A program made the translations under genes and the position numbers. A DNA stretch of 35,825 nucleotides from positions 1 through 35,825 of the forward strand of contig CAIQUD010000097.1 of the NCBI GenBank assembly GCA_903874965.1. The letters are read 5' to 3'. This stretch comes from an uncultured Actinomycetes bacterium. Lineage in GTDB: Bacteria; Actinomycetota; Acidimicrobiia; Acidimicrobiales; RAAP-2. The notes under the pieces were generated by a model. The model made no database searches, had not been told where the DNA came from, and saw only the letters and a list, made by a program, of their open reading frames with translations. Positions 7,637-15,128 of the stretch are shown one piece after another; within the stretch, counting starts at the first letter, position 1, and every line of letters starts with the position of its first letter.

Positions 7637-8605
7637 ATGAGCGCGATACAACAAGCTGACCTCCAGCGGATGCGGGACCAACTCTTCTTTGAAGGTCCGG
7701 AAATGGTCCGGCGACTCACCCGATTTTGGTTGCTGTTGCCACTATCAGCCGTAATTGCTGCTGCAGGAGTCGTCAGCGATTCAACCGCGACTGTGATCGG
7801 CGCAATGATCGTTGCGCCTCTCATGACGCCGATTCTCGGCGTTGTTCTTGGTGTTGTTCTCGGTGATGGTTCGAATCTTCGACGATGTCTGCTGCTGCTC
7901 TTGACTGGTGCGATCGTGGTCGTTGGGCTGGCGTGGGTACTTGGACTCTTCATCCCCTATCCGGTCGTGGCGGCGACCAGCAGTCAGGTCGCCTCTCGAA
8001 TCTCGCCACGATTGGTCGACCTCGTCGCAGCTCTGGCGACTGGGGCAGTGGGTTCGGTGGCGTTGGCTCGGTCCGACATCTCCGACACGCTTCCTGGCGT
8101 CGCAATCGCCATTTCGTTGGTGCCACCACTCGCCGTGGTGGGTCTTGCACTCGAGTCAGGTGCCTTTCACCAAGCTCTCGGCGCGTTGCTTCTGTTCATT
8201 ACCAACGTCCTCGCCATCTTGGCGAGTGGCATCGTCGTGATGGGCATCTATCGGATCCGTCAAACCGCAACCGGAACCGCTTCCCGCCACCTGCTTGCAA
8301 GCGTCGTCGTCTGCATCCTCCTCCTCGCCGTCATGGTTCCCCTTTGGACCAACTCTCAGCGCTTCGATCAAGTGAACATTCGGCTCACCGGAGTAGAAGC
8401 TGTCGCAAGTCAGTGGGCAAGCGCTTCGGGTTGGTCACTCCTCGGCGTCAGCAATGTCGACAACAAGGTCCTCATCGATGTCACTGGGGAGAACACAGCT
8501 CCTAGCTTGAGTGAACTTCGCAAGAAACTCGATGCCGCCGGCCTGAGCAACGAGGACGTTCGTGTCCAATTCTTGACTGGCCAATTCCTCCCAGTGCCGA
8601 AGTGA
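7637..8605 (+). CDS. DUF389 family integral membrane protein
   Basis: 322-residue membrane protein. After a short cytoplasmic start come hydrophobic helices containing the family hallmark DSTATVIGAMIVAPLMTPILG (about 45-66). Further helices follow (LLLLTGAIVVVGLAWVLGLF, ISLVPPLAVVGLAL, LLLFITNVLAILASGIVV, LLASVVVCILLLAVMV). The soluble C-terminal domain is about 80 residues. The ATG at 7637 is chosen over an upstream GTG/ATG because AGAAAGG lies about 9 nt before it and it gives a normal N-terminus. DUF389 proteins have no proven transport function. The gene stands alone. Confidence 0.85.
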   Translation: MSAIQQADLQRMRDQLFFEGPEMVRRLTRFWLLLPLSAVIAAAGVVSDSTATVIGAMIVAPLMTPILGVVLGVVLGDGSNLRRCLLLLLTGAIVVVGLAWVLGLFIPYPVVAATSSQVASRISPRLVDLVAALATGAVGSVALARSDISDTLPGVAIAISLVPPLAVVGLALESGAFHQALGALLLFITNVLAILASGIVVMGIYRIRQTATGTASRHLLASVVVCILLLAVMVPLWTNSQRFDQVNIRLTGVEAVASQWASASGWSLLGVSNVDNKVLIDVTGENTAPSLSELRKKLDAAGLSNEDVRVQFLTGQFLPVPK

Positions 8606-8766
8606 GGCAACTGGCGATGATCGAAGGGACTGCCATCAGCACCCAACGACGGCTTATGGAAAAGAATCAGAAATGGCTTCCAACAACGGCTTGACTGCCT
8701 CGCATTTCTCCCCGGCCACGTGTTGGATCACTTGTCACAGCTTCCCGATGGGTGAACAATCTGGTC

Positions 8767-9903
8767 ATGACGCTTGCGCCGCCCAGACCTAACGCCTTTG
8801 ATCCAAGCATTCTCAGTTCTTCTGCGTCGGATTTGGCACTCGCAGGTGGCCTTACTTTCTACGTCGGCGAGCAAACGCTGACCTACCAATCGAACGGTCA
8901 AACAATCGATTGCTTTGAGGGTGCCGACAGAGGAGACACCGCAGTCCGTTTGTCCCTCGAGGCTTGGCAAGACCTCACCAGCCAAATGCGGACCTTTGTG
9001 GGACTGATGCTCACTGACGATCTCCTGGTTGAACGTGGAAGTTTTGATCGGCTCTTCGACTGGGAACCGGTGCTCAGATATCTCCACGCAGGAATCGTTC
9101 CCTACGACCCTTCTCGAGCAGCCTTCAATGGACGCGATCCACTGGCGTCATTCACCTTGGCAACACCTGATGAGGAGCTCGCCGCCCAACTCAACACCAT
9201 GGGTTACCTCCATGTGAAGAAGGTATTTAGCCAGGAGGAAATGGATGCAGCCAATGAAGAAGTTGACCGCCTCGTCGAACTTGCACGCCCAGGCGATGAC
9301 CAATCCTGGTGGGTGACGAAGGAAGATGGGACCTCGGCACTTTGCCGACTGGTCTACGCGAGTTTGCGATCTTCGCTCTTTGCATCAATGGAAGTAGACC
9401 CAAGAATCCGGCGCCTCGGCACGCTGCTCGATCCGTCACTGAAGACTGCTCCCGACCGAATGGAAGGCGCGGCGATTCTCATCAAGGTGCCCGGCAAAAC
9501 TGACGGCTTATCCAACATTCCTTGGCACACCGACTGTGGCACAGGGGGCCATGCATTCTTCTGCCCGGCCGTTGCGATCGGAATCCAGTTCACAGGATCA
9601 ACTGCCGAGACAGGAAACCTCAAAGTTGTTCCAGGGAGTCACGGCCAAACACTGCACTTCCAATGGCAATCCAAATTTGAGAACGTTCCCGTTGTGGCAA
9701 TTGACACTGAGCCGGGCGATGTCACGGTGCACATTCAAGACCTCACTCACTCCTCGCCCAAGCCCACAGGGGAAGGGCTTCGTCGCACGATGTACGTGAC
9801 GCACTATCCCCCAAGCCTTTGGGACCACGTTGGTGCTGGTGCCGCGCTCAACGACCTTGTTCGAAATCGAAACGACAAGGTCGCCGAGATCAAGCGACCT
9901 TAG
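8767..9903 (+). CDS. Phytanoyl-CoA dioxygenase (PhyH) family protein with SCP2-like N-terminal domain
   Basis: 378-residue Fe(II)/2-oxoglutarate-type dioxygenase. The iron triad is readable: His254 and Asp256 (WHTDCGTGGH) and His328 (DLTHSSP), with a 2-oxoglutarate-binding Arg at about 339-340 (GLRRTMYV). The first 110-120 residues are not PhyH. They resemble a sterol-carrier (SCP2) domain: LTFYVGEQTLTYQ, then ADRGDTAVRLSLEAWQDL, and a ligand-binding helical end. SCP2 presents phytanoyl-CoA to the human enzyme, so a fusion makes sense, but this domain call is by eye. GTG 8752 is an alternative start; neither has a strong ribosome site. Confidence 0.8.
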   Translation: MTLAPPRPNAFDPSILSSSASDLALAGGLTFYVGEQTLTYQSNGQTIDCFEGADRGDTAVRLSLEAWQDLTSQMRTFVGLMLTDDLLVERGSFDRLFDWEPVLRYLHAGIVPYDPSRAAFNGRDPLASFTLATPDEELAAQLNTMGYLHVKKVFSQEEMDAANEEVDRLVELARPGDDQSWWVTKEDGTSALCRLVYASLRSSLFASMEVDPRIRRLGTLLDPSLKTAPDRMEGAAILIKVPGKTDGLSNIPWHTDCGTGGHAFFCPAVAIGIQFTGSTAETGNLKVVPGSHGQTLHFQWQSKFENVPVVAIDTEPGDVTVHIQDLTHSSPKPTGEGLRRTMYVTHYPPSLWDHVGAGAALNDLVRNRNDKVAEIKRP

Positions 9904-9946
9904 GAATGGTTCTCACGTCGGCCAAGAGTTGACGTGTGAATGAACC

Positions 9947-10831
9947 TCAGCCCTCGTGCATCGCGGCAATGGTCGGCAGGAGTGCGGCGGCGACCTCAGC
10001 TGGACGTTCTTCATGTGAAAAGAGCCCTGCACCTTTGATAACCGTGAGATGAGCGCTCGGAAACGTGCCAACCATCTCCTCGACCCACTCCACTGGGAAG
10101 AACTTGTCGTGCTCACCCCAGACGAGCCCGACTGGGACATCAATCTCCCGGTGCAGCGCTTCCAATCCCCGAACCAGTTCGAAATCAAAGCTGCGGAGCA
10201 AACGGATTGCACCATCTCGGTAGTCACGTGATGCATGCAGCGGTTGGAGAAAGAACTCGTCGAACTCTCCATCCAAGAGATTTCGGTCATGAAACGCGTC
10301 CCCAAGCACGAACCCATTGCGACGCAACTTTGGTTGGCCAGCAAGCCAACCGAGGGCAGCACCAAAGCCCGGGGTATGGCGAGCCGCAATGAATGACCGG
10401 AATCGCCAATTGAGCCCAGTTGACTGCTCGGTGTCAATCAACCCAAGTGCGCGCAACCTTGGGTCACCGGCAATAGCCCGCCGGGCAATCAGTCCACCAC
10501 TGTCGTGTCCAACGACCGCGACACTCTCAAGACCTAATGCATCGATCACTCGGCGGACACTGTCGATGTGATTGGCGATCGAAAGCGGGGCCCCCGAGGC
10601 AAAGCGACTCGAACCTGCTCCAGGAAGATCGATCAGGTGGCACCTCACGTGATCTGCGAGGAACGGCAGCAGTTTGCGAAAGGTGGCACTGCTCACTGGC
10701 CATCCGTGAACAAACAGCACGTCAGGGCCTTCGCCGACGCTTCGGTACGCCACCTCACCAACGCCAGTCGGAATGAAGCGCTCCGGTGCGGCACGAAAGA
10801 GTTCACTGGCTTCGGTCGCGGTGAGACTCAT
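9947..10831 (-). CDS. Alpha/beta hydrolase with Asp nucleophile (epoxide-hydrolase-like)
   Basis: 294-residue soluble hydrolase. The oxyanion-hole motif HGWP is at 42-45. The nucleophile elbow is GHDSGG with Asp110 instead of Ser, as in epoxide hydrolases and dehalogenases. WGEHDKFFP supplies the acid and GLFSHEERP the His. The residue after the nucleophile is Ser, whereas haloalkane dehalogenases have a halide-binding Trp there, so dehalogenation of that type is unlikely. The lid has few Tyr, so a classical epoxide hydrolase is likely but not certain. The start overlaps the LEH-family gene stop by 4 nt (ATGA), forming a coupled operon under the divergent TetR. Confidence 0.85.
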   Translation of the reverse strand: MSLTATEASELFRAAPERFIPTGVGEVAYRSVGEGPDVLFVHGWPVSSATFRKLLPFLADHVRCHLIDLPGAGSSRFASGAPLSIANHIDSVRRVIDALGLESVAVVGHDSGGLIARRAIAGDPRLRALGLIDTEQSTGLNWRFRSFIAARHTPGFGAALGWLAGQPKLRRNGFVLGDAFHDRNLLDGEFDEFFLQPLHASRDYRDGAIRLLRSFDFELVRGLEALHREIDVPVGLVWGEHDKFFPVEWVEEMVGTFPSAHLTVIKGAGLFSHEERPAEVAAALLPTIAAMHEG

Positions 10832-11220
10832 GACGCCACGCCTTCGTGAATGGCTGCGGCGGTCGCAAGATCAAAGTAGTCACGCCACACCGTGATCTTT
10901 CCTTCATGAACCTCGAAGACACTGTTGACGGGGAGTTCACGCCAACCGTCAGCAAGCCGGTGGCGATCGAGACGCTCGAGGAAGACGACCGAGCCCGCAG
11001 CGGCCTTTCGAATGATCTGGAAATCATTCTCAAGGATTGGGGCAAAGAAGGGATCGAGGATCTCGAGAACTCCTGGGTGGCCGTGCACCGTCAGGATCGG
11101 AATGTTCGTGTATTCCACATCGGTCGAAAGACTTTCCAGCGCCTTGTCGAAATCCATCACCTCGAACGAGTGCAGAAATGACTCCACGATCTCGAGTGGC
11201 TGTTGTGCGCTGCTGGTCAT
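10828..11220 (-). CDS. Limonene-1,2-epoxide hydrolase (LEH) family protein
   Basis: 130-residue NTF2-like fold enzyme predicted to open epoxides with a water activated directly by protein side chains. All five residues of the known Rhodococcus LEH site have counterparts with the right local spacing: Tyr37-x-Asn39 (EYTNIP), Arg83-x-Asp85 (LERLDR) and Asp114 (VWRDYFD). The Arg-Asp pair with the second Asp is the catalytic triad of the family. A strong AAGGAG precedes the ATG. It is the first gene of the operon, followed by the alpha/beta hydrolase. The two predicted epoxide-opening enzymes are structurally unrelated. Confidence 0.87.
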   Translation of the reverse strand: MTSSAQQPLEIVESFLHSFEVMDFDKALESLSTDVEYTNIPILTVHGHPGVLEILDPFFAPILENDFQIIRKAAAGSVVFLERLDRHRLADGWRELPVNSVFEVHEGKITVWRDYFDLATAAAIHEGVAS

Positions 11221-11240
11221 GCGAGCTCTCCTTCATGTGG

Positions 11241-11288
11241 TTGTAGTGATCACTACGAAACCTTAATCGTAGTGATCACTACAATCAA
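11241..11288. promoter_or_regulatory. Divergent TetR operator: two perfect GTAGTGATCACTAC palindromes and hydrolase promoter
   Basis: The identical 14-bp palindrome occurs at 11243-11256 and 11269-11282, 26 bp centre to centre (about 2.5 helical turns). On the minus strand, -35 TTGATT (11288-11283), a 17-bp spacer and -10 TAAGGT (11265-11260) form the hydrolase promoter. The second palindrome fills almost the whole spacer and the first lies near the expected transcript start. Binding by the adjacent TetR protein would block the hydrolase operon and probably tetR itself. Confidence 0.82.
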
Positions 11289-11294
11289 GAAGCC

Positions 11295-11834
11295 ATGGGC
11301 TTCCGACACACAAAAGCGGAGATCCTTGAAGGCTCTCTCGGTGTGGCCTTTGACGATGGACTCTCTCAACTCACCTATGGGCGCGTGGCCAAGCGACTCG
11401 GCATCAGTGACCGAGTAGTCGTCTACTACTTCGCTTCCAAAGAGGAACTGGTTGGCGAAGTCTTGATGGCGGTTGGCGTCCAATTGCAACGCGCGCTCGA
11501 ACCAGTTTTTGGATCACCAGCCAAGGATCATTTCGAACTCTTGGTGAGAGCGTGGCCAATCCTCGCTCGAGCAGAAGCTGACCCGATCTTTGCGCTGTTT
11601 TTAGAGGCCAATGGATTGGCAGCCTCTGGACGAGAGCCGTATCGAACGCTCGTTCCATTGCTCGTTGAAGCCTGGATTGCTTGGGCGGCCGAGTACCTTG
11701 AAGGCTCGCTGGACCATCGCCGAACCGAAGCCGAGACCTCCATTGCAATGCTCGACGGGCTACTGCTCCTCCGTCAGATGGCTGGCCCAGATGCGGCAAC
11801 CCGAGCAGCCAAGCGAATGGGGATTGCGAAATAG
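11295..11834 (+). CDS. TetR-family repressor
   Basis: 179-residue regulator. The N-terminal helix-turn-helix is typical: ILEGSLGVAFDDGLSQLTYGRVAKRLGISDRVVVYYFASKEELVGEV (about 10-57). The rest is the all-helical ligand and dimer domain. It is divergent from the LEH/hydrolase operon, with two 14-bp palindromes in the 74-bp gap, so it almost certainly represses that operon. The ligand would be expected to be related to the epoxide substrate or its precursor; that is inference. The ATG at 11295 has AGAAG shortly upstream. Confidence 0.9.
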   Translation: MGFRHTKAEILEGSLGVAFDDGLSQLTYGRVAKRLGISDRVVVYYFASKEELVGEVLMAVGVQLQRALEPVFGSPAKDHFELLVRAWPILARAEADPIFALFLEANGLAASGREPYRTLVPLLVEAWIAWAAEYLEGSLDHRRTEAETSIAMLDGLLLLRQMAGPDAATRAAKRMGIAK

Positions 11835-11962
11835 CGCTGTAGTAAGAGAACTTCATCCTCGTGTGGTGAGGTGGACCAGGTGTTCAATGAGAACCGAAGT
11901 GAGAAGCCACACCGGTAGCACTCGTCCAACTTCGTTTCGTCAACGACGCCCGATGAACCCGA

Positions 11963-12334
11963 ATGTCGCTCTCTATGCTTGTGGGCGTGCAAAGAATCTT
12001 TCTGATGCCGTTTGCCGAGGTCTATCCCGCCTACGTCAACAAAGTAGAGAGGAAGCAGCGGTCGGTCGATGAGCTCAATCAGGTCATCCTTTGGCTCACC
12101 GGCTTCACCGAAAACGAGTTTCAGCAACAGCTCAAGAGTCAGTGCACCATCGAGGAATTCTTTGGCGCAGCACGAATCAATCCGAACGCTTCACTCATCA
12201 CTGGATCAGTGTGTGGTGTGAAGATTCAGGAAATTGACGATCCCTTGATGCTCAAGATCCGGTATCTCGACAAATTGGTCGATGAACTTGCCAAAGGGCG
12301 ACCAATGGAGAAGATCTTGCGATCTGGTGCCTAG
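11963..12334 (+). CDS. DUF2200 family protein
   Basis: About 115-123 residues, soluble. The DUF2200 pattern is complete: QRIFLMPFAEVYPAYVNKVERKQ, VILWLTGFTENEF, FGAARINPNASLITGSVCGVKI, and IRYLDKLVDELAKGRPMEKILR at the end. The family is conserved in many bacteria, with no established function. Family members usually begin only 3-5 residues before RIF, so GTG at 11981 or 11987, or ATG at 11975, may be the true start. No strong ribosome site decides it. It is monocistronic. Confidence 0.82.
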   Translation: MSLSMLVGVQRIFLMPFAEVYPAYVNKVERKQRSVDELNQVILWLTGFTENEFQQQLKSQCTIEEFFGAARINPNASLITGSVCGVKIQEIDDPLMLKIRYLDKLVDELAKGRPMEKILRSGA

Positions 12335-12360
12335 ACGCCTCGCTCAGGACTCGGACGCGT

Positions 12361-12993
12361 TCACAACGCTGAGTAGGTGTTTTCGAACTCATCCTGAAGA
12401 ACTGTTGCGAGACGATCAGAGGTGTCAATGATGAGTTCTTCCTCGAGCACGCGGGTGCGATAGGTCCAACCTTCGGGAAGATCGAGTCGGTCTCCGAGTT
12501 GCGCCAGACCATCTTCGGTGAGCGTTGGGTCCACCCCTACGCAGTAGGCCTGCATGACGTAGTTGATGCCCTCTGGATTGACCAACTCGTAGACGGGCTT
12601 GCCCGCATCGAAGAAGAAGATGGCTCCACGATTGACGTGGCGCTCTGTAAAGGGAACCTGCACTGGATTCATTCCAAGATCCAACTCCGCAATGCGACGC
12701 ATCATGATGCCTCCGAACTCTCGCATCACGGGTTCGACCGTTTGGACCTTTGCTCCAAGTCCGTCGAGCAACCAATACCTCGGTCCATTCAATTTGACGA
12801 GGAGAGCATCCAACTCAACTTTGATGGCCTCCGCGTCCAATTGTTCCCAAAGTTCCTGTGGGCAGTCATTGATCATCTGGGTCCCATAGACATCAGCTTT
12901 GAGACCGCCCTCTGTGAGGAAGGCAGCGAGGACTTCGCCATAGCGATTCCCCCGTTGATTCGTGATGGTCCGTTCTGGCTGTTGGTCGCTCAT
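12361..12993 (-). CDS. Conserved hypothetical protein, function unknown
   Basis: 210-residue soluble protein with no membrane segment. The sequence is orderly and gene-like: an N-terminal strand pair (RYGEVLAAFLTEGGLKADVYGTQ), LNGPRYWLLDGLGAKVQTVEPV, MRRIAELDLG, VNRGAIFFFDAGKPVYELVNPEG, and the ending ATVLQDEFENTYS. The GPRYWLLDGL and DAGKPVYELV segments look like conserved core motifs. I believe similar proteins exist in mycobacteria, but I cannot name a family. GGAAAG sits about 8 nt before the ATG. The gene stands alone between DUF2200 and the CMD gene. Confidence 0.75.
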   Translation of the reverse strand: MSDQQPERTITNQRGNRYGEVLAAFLTEGGLKADVYGTQMINDCPQELWEQLDAEAIKVELDALLVKLNGPRYWLLDGLGAKVQTVEPVMREFGGIMMRRIAELDLGMNPVQVPFTERHVNRGAIFFFDAGKPVYELVNPEGINYVMQAYCVGVDPTLTEDGLAQLGDRLDLPEGWTYRTRVLEEELIIDTSDRLATVLQDEFENTYSAL

Positions 12994-13176
12994 GCGTTGA
13001 TCTTTCCATCAATGGACTCAACAGCACAGTGATCTGGAGATGACTCACCGCCGTTTCTCAATGATTTCAATCGTGAACACGGCCACATGGAAGCCGGTCC
13101 TGGTCACTGACTCCCAAAGGTTTGATCACCAAAGGTTCTCTTCGATCATCCTGTTCAGAAGTTCGCCCCGACAACG

Positions 13177-13743
13177 TCAGGCGCCAAGAACTTCATTGAA
13201 TCTTGGTGCTCCCTGCTCAAGATCGAGTCGAATGCCATTCGCGGTGAAGCTGATGGCGTGATACCAACCAATCATCATGGTGAGATCAAGAATCTCTTGA
13301 GGTGAAAACTCCGTCGCGAGTTGCTCCCAGAGCGCATCGGGGATCTGAGAAAGATCATGGAGCGAGTCGACGACTTGAATGAGGAGACGCTCACGCTCAG
13401 ATTCCCAGCAAAGGTCCGATGAATCCCCGAACGTCAATGACCGAACTTGCTCAGGCGTCAGCCCGACGCGATCAGCAAAGAACGCGACGTGGACTCCCCA
13501 TTCGTATTCACAGCCACATCGCGCGCATGTCCTATCGATCACGATCTCGCGGTCTCTCATCGACAGCGAGAGGCGCTTACTGAGTTCGTACCCGCCCCAA
13601 GGCCCCATTGCGTTCGCCATTGGAAGGTTATGCACCAATGTCCTGAAGAGCAGGAGTGGCTCGATGCCTGGCGGCATCATGGCTTGGAGCCTTGCGGCGA
13701 CGTCCTCTGAATAGGGCGGTTCGACGGGATCGATGCGGGACAC
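13177..13743 (-). CDS. Carboxymuconolactone decarboxylase (CMD/AhpD-like) family protein
   Basis: 188-residue all-helical protein of the CMD family. The redox motif CARCGCEYEWGVHV (Cys73, Cys76 and His85) matches the AhpD-like CxxC-x-H arrangement. An extra Cys78 follows. Such proteins act as peroxidases or peroxide-linked redox enzymes, or as decarboxylases when the Cys pair is absent. GTG 13743 is chosen because AGGAGG lies 4 nt before it; longer in-frame extensions run into the promoter. It diverges from an HxlR gene across an 11-bp inverted repeat and has a good promoter of its own. Confidence 0.85.
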   Translation of the reverse strand: MSRIDPVEPPYSEDVAARLQAMMPPGIEPLLLFRTLVHNLPMANAMGPWGGYELSKRLSLSMRDREIVIDRTCARCGCEYEWGVHVAFFADRVGLTPEQVRSLTFGDSSDLCWESERERLLIQVVDSLHDLSQIPDALWEQLATEFSPQEILDLTMMIGWYHAISFTANGIRLDLEQGAPRFNEVLGA

Positions 13744-13756
13744 GAGTCCTCCTATG

Positions 13757-13801
13757 TTTTGGTTTTCGAAACATTGTAGCGATACTTGTTTCGAAAAGCA
13801 A
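13757..13801. promoter_or_regulatory. Divergent HxlR operator (11-bp inverted repeat) and CMD promoter
   Basis: TTTTCGAAACA (13763-13773) is repeated in perfect inversion as TGTTTCGAAAA (13787-13797), with 13 bp between. On the minus strand, -35 TTGCTT (13801-13796), a 17-bp spacer and -10 TACAAT (13778-13773) form the CMD promoter. The right arm covers the -35 edge and spacer, and the left arm lies just downstream of the -10 box near the transcript start. The adjacent divergent HxlR protein is the obvious binder. Confidence 0.8.
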
Positions 13802-13823
13802 AACATCAAGTAGAGTCGCGAAG

Positions 13824-14174
13824 GTGACGCAGCAACGAAAGTCGAAACCATCAAATGCCGTTCGCGGTTCAACGACGGGCCGGCCGATCATGGCGGCTAT
13901 GGACCTTCTCGGACGGCGATGGGCGCTGAGGATCCTGTGGGAACTTCGCGACGGACCCCTCGGCGCGCGGGCACTACGCGAACGTTGCGATGAGATGTCG
14001 TCGAGTGTCCTCTATGACCGACTGAGAGAGCTGAACAATGCCGGCTTGGTGATCCAGACCACCAACGAGACGTATGCATTGACTGCCACGGGGACTTCAC
14101 TCGGAAAGGCGCTCAGACCCCTCGATGAGTGGGCAGTCGCGTGGATCGAAAGTGGTCATCGATCAAGTGGCTGA
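13824..14174 (+). CDS. HxlR-family winged-helix regulator
   Basis: 116-residue regulator. Core pattern: MAAMDLLGRRWALRILWELRDGPLGARALRERC, the recognition segment SSSVLYDRLRELNNAGLV, then the wing and ALTATGTSLGKALRPLDEWAVAW. It lacks the N-terminal Cys seen in many HxlR proteins and in the other one in this window. It therefore probably does not sense thiol-reactive compounds in the same way. GTG 13824 gives a family-like N-terminus; ATG 13890 would cut the first helix. It is divergent from the CMD gene and the 11-bp inverted repeat lies between them. Confidence 0.87.
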   Translation: MTQQRKSKPSNAVRGSTTGRPIMAAMDLLGRRWALRILWELRDGPLGARALRERCDEMSSSVLYDRLRELNNAGLVIQTTNETYALTATGTSLGKALRPLDEWAVAWIESGHRSSG

Positions 14175-14243
14175 GAACCGACGATGCCCTTCAATCCTCG
14201 ATCGAGGGACCCGAGCGTCTCAATGGTTACTCATTGACGTCGA

Positions 14244-14768
14244 CTACGACTTCGCCTGGTCGAGATAGCCGCGATAGAGATCAGCTGGCCACTTTCTGTC
14301 AGGTTGCACGCCATCGGCATCAACCAGTTGGGTCTTCACCGTCGCGTGGTCGTAGCAATTGAGTTCGTAGAGATTTCCCCATGGATCAGAGAACTCAAAT
14401 GCCCAGCACAGGTCGAAGTCGACGAGATCAGATACCAAGAGTGGTTCGCCGCTTGAACGATTGATGCCACAAGGAAGCGAGCGAGCAAACGTCATGAACG
14501 TTTCAGGATCAACAGTGAAGGCCACACCAGTTTGTTGCGTGATCATTGGATGTCCGTCAGTCGCTTCGAACAATGCAAGCATCGTCCGGCCACCGTCTGC
14601 GGAAATCTGAAGTGGGCCGCCCTCAAAGCCAGATGCCCAGAACTCATAGGTTTCGACGGGTTCGAATCCCAGGTGTTCTCCATACCATCTGGCGGCTTCT
14701 TCCCGATTCGGCACGCGGATGTGCATGTGATCCAACGATCCCATTTTGAATGACCGCTTCTCTGGCAT
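14244..14768 (-). CDS. VOC/glyoxalase-fold protein
   Basis: 174 residues with the vicinal-oxygen-chelate pattern. The first beta-alpha-beta unit is LDHMHIRVPNREEAARWYGEHLGFEPVE. The second half has VAFTVDPETFMTFARSL and FEFSDPWGNLYELNCYDH, where the DPWGNLYEL motif carries the usual metal-ligand Glu. His14 in DHMHIRV is the matching first-half ligand. VOC proteins include glyoxalases, dioxygenases and fosfomycin or bleomycin resistance proteins; nothing here tells which. ATG 14768 has an AGGA about 7 nt upstream; Met at 14744 is also possible. Confidence 0.83.
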   Translation of the reverse strand: MPEKRSFKMGSLDHMHIRVPNREEAARWYGEHLGFEPVETYEFWASGFEGGPLQISADGGRTMLALFEATDGHPMITQQTGVAFTVDPETFMTFARSLPCGINRSSGEPLLVSDLVDFDLCWAFEFSDPWGNLYELNCYDHATVKTQLVDADGVQPDRKWPADLYRGYLDQAKS

Positions 14769-14856
14769 TGCCTGATCCTAGAAACTTCCAGCCGCACTCG
14801 CTTGAGCAACGCTTTCCTTTGGTGGCGTGACCTCAGAGGAGTACTTCAAGAGATCA

Positions 14857-15087
14857 TCAAGGTGCCGCGACATTCCCACGGAGCGTCCAAATAACGAGCG
14901 CGTTTGCGTGTCCATGTCCCATTGCGTGTTCAGCTTTGAGGTAGCCAACAATCTCCATGTGCTTCTCGAAACCACAGTCGGCAATTACCTGCTGCCATTC
15001 GGCGATGGAGCGTCCGTACTTCTTTTCAATGGAAGGGAAGTACGACGGTGGACCCTCTTTCGGCCAAGGTGCAGATTGTTCCGACAC
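14857..15087 (-). CDS. DUF4287 protein
   Basis: About 76 residues. The diagnostic block is PSYFPSIEKKYGRSIAEWQ followed by KHMEIVGYLKAEHAMGHGHANALV. The family occurs as small stand-alone proteins or fused to DUF5655, with no assigned role. I chose GTG 15087 because GAGGG lies 5-6 nt before it; ATG 15099 is in frame but has a poor ribosome site. It sits between the VOC and UDG genes on the same strand, 29 nt after the UDG stop is passed in the other direction. Confidence 0.78.
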   Translation of the reverse strand: MSEQSAPWPKEGPPSYFPSIEKKYGRSIAEWQQVIADCGFEKHMEIVGYLKAEHAMGHGHANALVIWTLRGNVAAP

Positions 15088-15128
15088 GACGTCCCTCATT
15101 TCCCGAATTTTCGAACAGCACGTTACCG

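Noticed and set aside
12499-13032. 177-codon plus-strand frame
   Set aside because: Antisense to the conserved gene 12361-12993, which has the better composition, start and ribosome site.
14636-14660. tRNA-like T-loop (GGGTTCGAATCCC)
   Set aside because: It lies inside the VOC gene, encoding GFEPVE on the minus strand; no acceptor, D or anticodon arms flank it.
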